In this document: positions 1 to 9,000 of the stretch, one piece after another
Layout: each line of letters begins with the position of its first letter
How positions within the stretch are numbered: the first letter of the stretch is position 1
Made by a program: the position numbers and the translations under genes
Notes under the pieces: generated by a model
The model's input: the letters and a program-made list of their open reading frames with translations, nothing else
Database searches by the model: none
Told to the model about the DNA's origin: nothing
From: Stigmatella aurantiaca DW4/3-1
Lineage (GTDB): Bacteria > Myxococcota > Myxococcia > Myxococcales > Myxococcaceae
Direction: 5' to 3'
Length of the DNA stretch: 64,000 nt
Assembly (NCBI RefSeq): GCF_000165485.1
Contig: NC_014623.1
Span: forward strand, 5,040,893-5,104,892

Positions 1-1
1 A

Positions 2-3000
2 AAGCACCCCGGGGTGAGGGAAGTGGTGGTGGTGGTGAGGGAGGATGAGGGAGGAAGCCGGAGGTTGGTGGCGTACGTGGTGGGGAAGCAGAAGGAGTCT
101 GCGCCGAGCAGTGAGAGTCTGAGGAGCTACCTGAAGGAGAAGTTGCCGGAGTACATGGTGCCCTCGGCGTATGTGAGGCTGGAGGCGCTGCCGCTGGCGC
201 TCACCGGCAAGGTCGACCGGCGGGCCCTGCCGGTCCCCACTCTGGACGGAGCTGGACGGCGGGAGGGCTTCGTCGAGCCGAGGACGGAGCTGGAGCGGAA
301 GCTGGCAGAGGTATGGGCCAGCGTGCTCAAGCACGCGCGCGTCGGCGTGCACGACAACTTCTTCGAGTTGGGGGGAGATTCGATCAGCAGCATGCAGATC
401 GTGGCTCGAGCTCACCAGGCGGGGCTCAAGGTCACGTCGAAGCAGCTGTTCCAACATCAGACGATCGCCGAGCTTGCACCCGTGGTGGATGTGAGCAGGG
501 AGCAGGGCATGGCGCGGGATTCCATGCCGCTCACCGCCATCCGCCGGGGCAACGCGGATGCAGCGCGTCCGATGGTCTCCGACTTCCCGCTGGCCCGGAT
601 GGAGCCCGCGACGCTGGAGCGGGTGCTGAAAAAGCATCCGCAGGTAGAGGACATCTATCCGCTGTCGCCGCTGCAGCAGGGAATGCTGTTCCATGCGCTG
701 CTGTCGGTCGAGCTGGGGATGTACTTCGAGCAGGCCGTCTGGCGGTTCGGGGGAGCGCTCGATGTTCGTGCCTTCCAGCAGGCGTGGCAGGCGGTGGTGG
801 ACCAGAACCCCATTTTGCGGACAGGGTTCTTCTGGGGCGAAGTGCCCGAGCCGCTCCAGGTGGTGCACCCGCAGGGAGAGCTGCCGTGGCAGGAGCTTGA
901 TTGGCGCGGGGTTCCTTCGGCGGAACAGCCGGCGCGGATGGCGTCCTTCCTTGAGGAGGATCGCGCCCGGGGCTTCGACCTTTCACGCCCGCCGCTGATG
1001 CGTGTGGCGATTGTCCGGATGGGGAACAGCGATGACTGGATCATCTGGAGCTTCCACCACGTCGTGTTGGATGGGTGGAGTTCGTCGCTGCTGCTCAAGG
1101 ATTTGTTCGCGCTGTACGAGGCCTTCGTCCAAGGCCGCCCGCTTCAGCGCGTCCAGCGGCCCGCTTTCCGGGAGTACATCGCGTGGCTGCAACAGCAGGA
1201 CACCCGTGAGGCCCAGGCGTACTGGAGCCAGGAACTCAAGGGGTTTACGGCCCCCACGCCGTTGCCCGGCGCGAGAAGTCTAGAGCGCACGGGTTCGGAG
1301 TCGACGCACCAGCGCGAGCGCGAGGTGCAATTCACGGAGGGCGAGACGGAGGCCGTGCAGGCGTTTGCAAGGAAGCACAAGGTCACGGTCAACACGGTGG
1401 CGCAGGCGGCGTGGGCGCTGGTGTTGGGGCGCTACAGCGGGGAGCCGGAGGTGGTCTTTGGCAGCACCGTGGCGGGCCGCCCACCGGACCTGGCTGGGGT
1501 CGATGCGATGGTCGGCGTGCTCATCAACACGCTGCCAATTCGGGTCCGGTTGCCTGCCGAAGTGCCTGTGCTGGAATGGTTGCAGGGGCTTCAGGCGCAG
1601 CAACTCGAGCAGCGGCAGCACCAGCATTGCCCGCTGGTGCAGATCCAGAAGTGGAGTGAGGTACCGAGGGACAGGGCCCTGTTCGACAGCCTCTTTGTCT
1701 TCGACTACCCAATGGACGCCTCTGAAATGGGGCGGCTGGGGATTCTAGAGGCGGAGACCTTCCGGCCAAGTCAGCGGACGAACTACCCGCTCACGGCCAC
1801 GCTGGGCTTCCCGCGAGGAAAGCTGGAGCTGAGGCTCGCGCATGAGCCCCAGTCCTTCGATGCGGCACTCATGGAGCAGGTCCTCGTCCATTGGAAGGTG
1901 GCGCTGGAGCGCATCATCGCCTACCCGGAACATCGGCTGAGACAACTGCAGCTCCTGACGGATGAGGAGCGCCGGGAGTTGGTGGAGAGGTGGAATGAGA
2001 CGAGGACGGAGTACGGGAGGGAGAGGTGCGTCCACGAGCTGTTCGAGGAACAGGCGAGGAGGACGCCCGAAGCGCTGGCGGTGAGGAGTGGAAGAGAGCA
2101 GGTGAGCTACGGGGAGCTGAACCGAAGAGCCAATCAGCTGGCGAACCTGCTGGTGAAGAAGGGAGTGGGCCCCGAGGAGGTGGTGGGACTGTGCACGGAG
2201 AGAACGGTGGGGACGGTGGTGGGGCTGCTGGGGATATTGAAGGCGGGAGGAGCGTACGTGCCGCTGGACCCCGGGTATCCGGAGGAACGGCTGAGGTACA
2301 TGCTGGAGGACAGCGGAGCGAAGGTGGTGGTGACGCAGCAGAAGGTGGTGGGGAGGTTGGGAGGGCTGAGAGCCGAGGTGGTGTGCCTGGACAGGCAGGC
2401 GGAGGAGTTGGAGCGAGAGTCGGAGCAGAGCCCTGAGAGCGGAGTGGGAGCGAGGAACCTTGCGTATGTGATCTACACGTCCGGGTCCACGGGGAGGCCG
2501 AAGGGGGCGATGTTGGAGCACCAGGGAGTGTGCAACTACCTGGAGTGGAGCGGGAAGGCGTACCGAGTGGAGGAGGGGAGAGGAGCGCCAGTGCACTCGT
2601 CGATCTCGTTCGATCTGACGGTGACGAGCTTGGTGCTGCCGCTGGTGAAGGGGAAGGCAGTGGAGATGGTGGGTGAAGAGGAGGGGGTGGAGGGACTGGG
2701 GGAGGCGCTAAGGGCGGGAGGGGACTACAGCCTGGTGAAGCTGACGCCGACGCACCTGAAGATGCTGTCGCAGCAGATGAAGGAGGAGGAGGCGAAGGGA
2801 AGGACGAGGGCGTTCATCATCGGAGGGGAAGGGCTGACGGCGGAGAGCCTGAGGTACTGGAGGAAGAACGCGCCCGGGACGAGGCTGATCAATGAGTACG
2901 GCCCGACGGAGACGGTGGTGGGGTGCAGCAGTTATGAGGTGAAGGAGGGGGACGAGGAGGAGGGGGCGGTGCCGATCGGGGAGCCGATCGCGAACACGCA

Positions 3001-6000
3001 GTTGTACGTGTTGGACGGGCAGATGGGGTTGGTGGCGAAGGGGGTGGTGGGAGAGCTGTACATAGGAGGGGAGGGGGTGGGGAGAGGGTACCTGGGGAGG
3101 GGGGAGCTGACGGCGGAGAGGTTCGTGCCGGACCCGTATGGGAAGAGGGAGGGAGGGAGGCTGTACCGGACGGGGGACCTGGTGAGGAGGAAGGTGGACG
3201 GGAAGCTGGAGTACCTGGGGAGGATGGACACGCAGGTGAAGGTGAGGGGTTACCGGATCGAGTTGGGGGAGATCGAGACGGTGCTGAGCAAGCACGCCGC
3301 GGTGAGCGAAGCGGTGGTGGTGGTGAGGGAGGAGCCGCGCGGAAACCAGCAGTTGGTGGGGTACGTGGTAACGGAGGGAGGGAGAGACGAGAGCGGGGCG
3401 GTGAGGGAGTACCTGAGGCAGAAGTTGCCGGAGTACATGGTGCCCGGAGCGCTGGTGTGCCTGGAGAGGCTGCCGGTGACGCAGAATGGGAAGGTGGACC
3501 GGAAGGCCTTGCCGGCACCGGTTCTGAGCTCCAAGGCTTCACGCGACTTCGCTGAGCCTAGGACGGAAGTCGAGCGGAAGCTGGCGGAGGTGTGGACCAG
3601 CGTGCTCAAGCACCCGCGCATCGGCGTGCACGACAATTTCTTCGAGTTGGGCGGGGACTCGATCATCAGCATCCACATCGTGGCTCAGGCCCAGCAGATG
3701 GGGCTGAAAGTCACGTCGAAGCAGCTGTTCCGTCACCAGACGATTGCCGAGCTGGCCTCGGTCGTGGTGGACGCGGGCAAGGAGCAGGAGCAGGGGACCG
3801 TGCAGGGCCCGGTGCCACTCACACCCATCCAGAAGTGGCTCTTCGACCAGGAACTGCCTCACCCGCAGCACTTCAACATGGCGTTGATGTTGGAGGTGGA
3901 ACCCCCCGTGGAGGCGGTGCGCGTGGAGGAGTCCCTTCAGGCGCTGATCGAGCACCACGATGCCCTGCGGCTGAGCTTCCAGAAGGAGGGCGCCGCGTGG
4001 ACGCAGGTGAATGAGGGAATCGAGAAGCGGCTCCGGCTGGAGCGGGTGGACGTGTCGCAAGCGGGAGCCGGGGAGTCCGACGCAATCGCGCAGGTGGCCA
4101 AGCGGATGCAGGAGGGCCTGAGCCTGGGAGAAGCGCCGCTGTTGAAGGCGACGCTCTTCGAGAGGGGAGAGGGCGAGAAGGGGAAGCTGCTGCTGGTGCT
4201 CCACCACTTGGTGGTGGACGTCGTGTCGTGGCGGGTTCTGCTGGAAGACCTGAACCGTGCGTACGCGCAGAGAAGTCAGGGGGAGGCGATCAAGCTTCCG
4301 GCGAAGACGACGCCGTTCAAGGTGTGGGCGGAGCGGCTGGCGCGGTACGCGCAGGGCGAGGCGGTGGGAGCGGAACTGGCGTATTGGGCCGGAGCGGAGC
4401 GGCAAGACGTGAGGGGGTTGCCGGTGGATCGCTCGGCAGGAGCGAACACAGTCGCCTCGGAGCGGCGGTTGACGGTGGCGTTGGAGAAGGAGGAGACGCG
4501 GGTGCTGTTGCAAGAAGTGCCCGGGGCGTATCGCGCACAAATCAATGACGTGCTGCTGACGGCGCTGGCCCAGAGTGTGGGCAAGTGGAGCGGGCAGCAA
4601 CGGGTATTGGTGAACCTGGAGGGACACGGCAGGGAAGAGCTCTTCGAGGATGTGGACGTATCCCGGACGGTGGGGTGGTTCACGAGCATCTTCCCGGTGC
4701 TGTTGGACTTGCAGGGGGCGAGGACGTCAGGAGAAGCGCTGAGGGCAATCCGTGAGGATCTCAGGAGGCTGCCGCGGCGTGGACTTGGCTATGGGGTGCT
4801 GAGGTACCTGCGCGAGGATGGGACGGGGGAGCGGCTGAAGGCATTGCCTCGGGCGCAGGTGGGCTTCAACTATGTGGGCCAGTTTGACGCCATGGCCGAG
4901 GGGGCGTCGCGCTTCAGGCTGACGCAAGAGCAGGCCGGGGCGACGGTGAGCGAGCACAACCTCCGAGCGGACCTCCTGGAGGTGCACGGCCAGGTGTTCG
5001 GAGGGCGACTGGAGCTGACGTGGGCGTACAGCGAGAACTTCCACGAGCGGGCGACCATTGAAGCCCTGGCTCAGGACTTCGTGGCGGCGCTGCGGCAGCT
5101 CATCACCCATCGGCACAGCGAGGATGCGGCGCGTCTGACAGTCTCCGATTTCCCGCTGGCCCGGATGGAGCCTGAGACGCTGGAGCGGGTGCTGAAACAG
5201 CATCCGCAGGTGGAGGACATCTATCCGCTGTCGCCGCTGCAGCAGGGAATGCTGTTCCATGCGCTGCTGTCGGTCGAGCTGGGGATGTACTTCGAGCAGG
5301 CCGTCTGGCGGTTCGGGGGAGCGCTCGATGTTCGTGCCTTCCAGCAGGCGTGGCAGGCGGTGGTGGACCAGAACCCCATCTTGCGGACAGGGTTCTTCTG
5401 GAAGGGCGTGCCCGAGCCGCTCCAGGTGGTGCACCCGCAGGGAGAGCTGCCGTGGCAGGAGCTTGATTGGCGCGGGGTCCCTTTGGCGGAACAGCCAGCG
5501 CGGATGGCGTCCTTCCTCCAGGAGGATCGCGCCCGAGGCTTCGACCTTTCACACCCACCGGTGATGCGTGTGGCGGTTATCCGGATGGGGGACAGCGACT
5601 ACCGGATCATCTGGAGTTTCCACCACGTTTTGCTGGATGGGTGGAGTTCGTCGCTGCTGCTCAAGGATTTGTTCGCGCTGTACGAGGCCTTCGTCCAAGG
5701 CCGCTCGCTCCAGTTGCCTCGCCGTCCAGCGTTTCGCGAGTACATCGCGTGGCTGCAACAGCAGGACACCCGTGAGGCCCAGGCGTACTGGAGCCAGGAA
5801 CTCAAGGGGTTCACGGCCCCCACGCCGTTGCCTGGTGCCAGGAATCTTGGCCGGGCGGGTTCGGAGTCGACGCGCCTGCGTGAGTGTGAGGTGCAATTCA
5901 CGGAGAGCGAGACGGAGGCCGTGCAGGCGTTTGCAAGGAAGCACAAGGTCACGGTCAACACGGTGGCGCAGGCGGCGTGGGCGCTGGTGTTGGGGCGCTA

Positions 6001-9000
6001 CAGCGGGGAGCCGGAGGCGGTCTTTGGCAGCACCGTGGCGGGCCGTCCGCCGGACCTGGCTGGGGTCGACGCGATGGTTGGCATGCTCATCAACACGCTG
6101 CCGATTCGGGTCCGGTTGCCTGCCGAAATGCACCTGGTGACGTGGTTGCAAGGGCTCCAGGCGCAGCAACTCGAGCAGCGGCAGCACCAGCATTGCCCGC
6201 TGGTGCAGATCCAGAAGTGGAGTGAGGTACCGAGGGACAGGGCCTTGTTCGACAGCCTCTTTGTCTTCGACTACCCGATGGATGCCTCCGTGAAAGAGCG
6301 GCTGGGCGTTCTGGAGGCGGAAACCTTCCAGTCGATCGAGCGGACAAATTATCCGCTCACGGCCACGCTGGGTTTCCCCCGAGGCAAGTTGGAACTGAGG
6401 CTTGCTTACGAGCCCCAGTCCTTCGACGCGGGGCTCATCGACCAGGTCTTGGCCCATTGGAAAGTGGCGCTGGAGCGAATCGTCGCCCAACCAGATCAGC
6501 GGATCGCTGAGCTGGGACTGATGGGTGAGGAGGAGCGCCGGGAGTTGGTGGAGAGGTGGAATGAGACGAGGACGGAGTATGGGAGGGAGAGGTGCGTCCA
6601 CGAGCTGTTCGAGGAACAGGCGAGGAGGACGCCCGAAGCGCTGGCGGTGAGGAGTGGAAGAGAGCAGGTGAGCTACGGGGAGCTGAACCGAAGAGCCAAT
6701 CAGCTGGCGAACCTGCTGGTGAAGAAGGGAGTGGGCCCCGAGGAGGTGGTGGGACTGTGCACGGAGAGAACGGTGGGGACGGTGGTGGGGCTGCTGGGGA
6801 TATTGAAGGCGGGAGGAGCGTATGTGCCGCTGGACCCCGGGTATCCGGAGGAACGGCTGAGGTACATGCTGGAGGACAGCGGAGCGAAGGTGGTGGTGAC
6901 GCAGCAGAAGGTGGTGGGGAGGTTGGGAGGGCTGCGAGCCGAGGTGGTGTGCCTGGACACGCAGCAGGAGGAACTGGAGAGAGAGTCGGAGCAGAGCCCT
7001 GAGAGCGGAGTGGGAGCGAGGAACCTTGCGTATGTGATCTACACGTCCGGGTCCACGGGGAGGCCGAAGGGGGCGATGTTGGAGCACCAGGGAGTGTGCA
7101 ACTACCTGGAGTGGAGCGGGAAGGCGTACCGAGTGGAGGAGGGGAGAGGAGCGCCAGTGCACTCGTCGATCTCGTTCGATCTGACGGTGACGAGCCTTGT
7201 GCTGCCGCTGGTGAAGGGCAAGGCGGTGGAGATGGTGGGTGAGGAGGAGGGGGTGGAGGGACTGGGGGAGGCGCTAAGGGCGGGAGGGGACTACAGCCTG
7301 GTGAAGCTGACGCCGACGCACCTGAAGATGCTGTCGCAGCAGATGAAGGAGGAGGAGGCGAAGGGAAGGACGAGGGCGTTCATCATCGGAGGGGAAGGGC
7401 TGACGGCGGAGAGCCTGAGGTACTGGAGGAAGAACGCGCCCGGGACGAGGCTGATCAATGAGTACGGCCCGACGGAGACGGTGGTGGGGTGCAGCAGTTA
7501 TGAGGTGAAGGAGGGGGACGAGGAGGAGGGGGCGGTGCCGATCGGGGAGCCGATCGCGAACACGCAGTTGTACGTGTTGGACGGGCAGATGGGGTTGGTG
7601 GCGAAGGGGGTGGTGGGAGAGCTGTACATAGGAGGGGAGGGAGTGGGGAGAGGGTACCTGGGGAGGGGGGAGCTGACGGCGGAGAGGTTCGTGCCGGACC
7701 CGTATGGGAAGAGGGAGGGAGGGAGGCTGTACCGGACGGGGGACTTGGTGAGGAGGAAGGTGGACGGGAAGCTGGAGTACCTGGGGAGGATGGACACGCA
7801 GGTGAAGGTGAGGGGTTACCGGATCGAGCTGGGGGAGATCGAGACGGTGCTGAGCAAGCACGCCGCGGTGAGCGAGGCGGTGGTGGTGGTGAGGGAGGAG
7901 CCGCGCGGAAACCAGCAGTTGGTGGGGTACGTGGTAACGGAGGGAGGGAGAGACGAGAGCGGGGCGGTGAGGGAGTATCTGAGGCAGAAGTTGCCGGAGT
8001 ACATGGTGCCCGGAGCGCTGGTGTGCCTGGAGAGGCTGCCGGTGACGCAGAATGGGAAGGTGGACCGGAAGGCCTTGCCGGCACCGGTTCTGAGCTCCAA
8101 GGCTTCACGCGACTTCGTCTCTCCGAAGGGGGCGCTTGAAGAGTTGGTGGCCGGGATCTGGGCGCAGGTGTTGGGGCTGGATCGGGTGAGTGCCAACGGA
8201 AACTTCTTCGAGCTGGGTGGGCACTCGCTCCTTGCCATGCAGATGATCTCCCGAGTCCGGGAGACGTTCGAGGTGGATCTGCCCTTGAGAAGTTTGTTTG
8301 GGGCACCCACGGTGGCCGAGCTGGCCCGAACCATTGAAGCCGCCCTCGCGGGAGGCCTGGGACGCTTGGCGCCTCCCTTGGCGCCGGTTTCCAGGGAGGG
8401 GGAACTTCCCACCTCCTTCGCCCAGTACCGGCTGTGGTTCTTGGATCAGCTCCAGACCGGCGGGTACTCGTACAACGTCCCCGTGGGGATGCGTCTTCTG
8501 GGCCCGCTGGACAGGGAGGCACTGGAGCGCAGCCTTCAGGAAATCATCCGGCGGCACGAGGTGCTGCGGACAACCTTTGTCTCGTCAGGTGGACGCACCG
8601 TGCAGGTCATCTCTCCCGAGGTGCGTTTGGCACTGGCGGTGGAGAACCTGGAAGGGTTGGCGCCATCGGAGCGCGAGGGGGAGGCCCAGAGGCGAGCGCG
8701 GGAGGAGGCCCAGCGTCCCTTCGAGCTGAGCCATGGGCCGTTGCTGAGGGCGACGGTGCTGCGGCTGGCGAAGGAAGAGCATGTGCTGCTGCTGGTGATG
8801 CACCACATCGTCACCGATGGCTGGTCCATCAACGTGCTCCTGCGCGAGCTGAGCCAGTTGTATCCGGTCTTCGTGGCCGGTGGAGTGCCCGCGCTCCCTG
8901 CTCTCGCGATCCAGTACGCCGACTTCGCCGTGTGGCAGCGTCGGTGGCTCCAGGGTGAGGTGCTGGAGGCTCAGCGCTCCTATTGGAAGAAGACGCTGGC

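Noticed and set aside
3810-5110. Prodrug logic with an N-acyl-D-Asn leader cleaved by a ClbP-type peptidase
   Set aside because: D-Asn is predicted, but it is not at a loading module, and no S12-type membrane peptidase is in the window. The downstream amidase is of another family.
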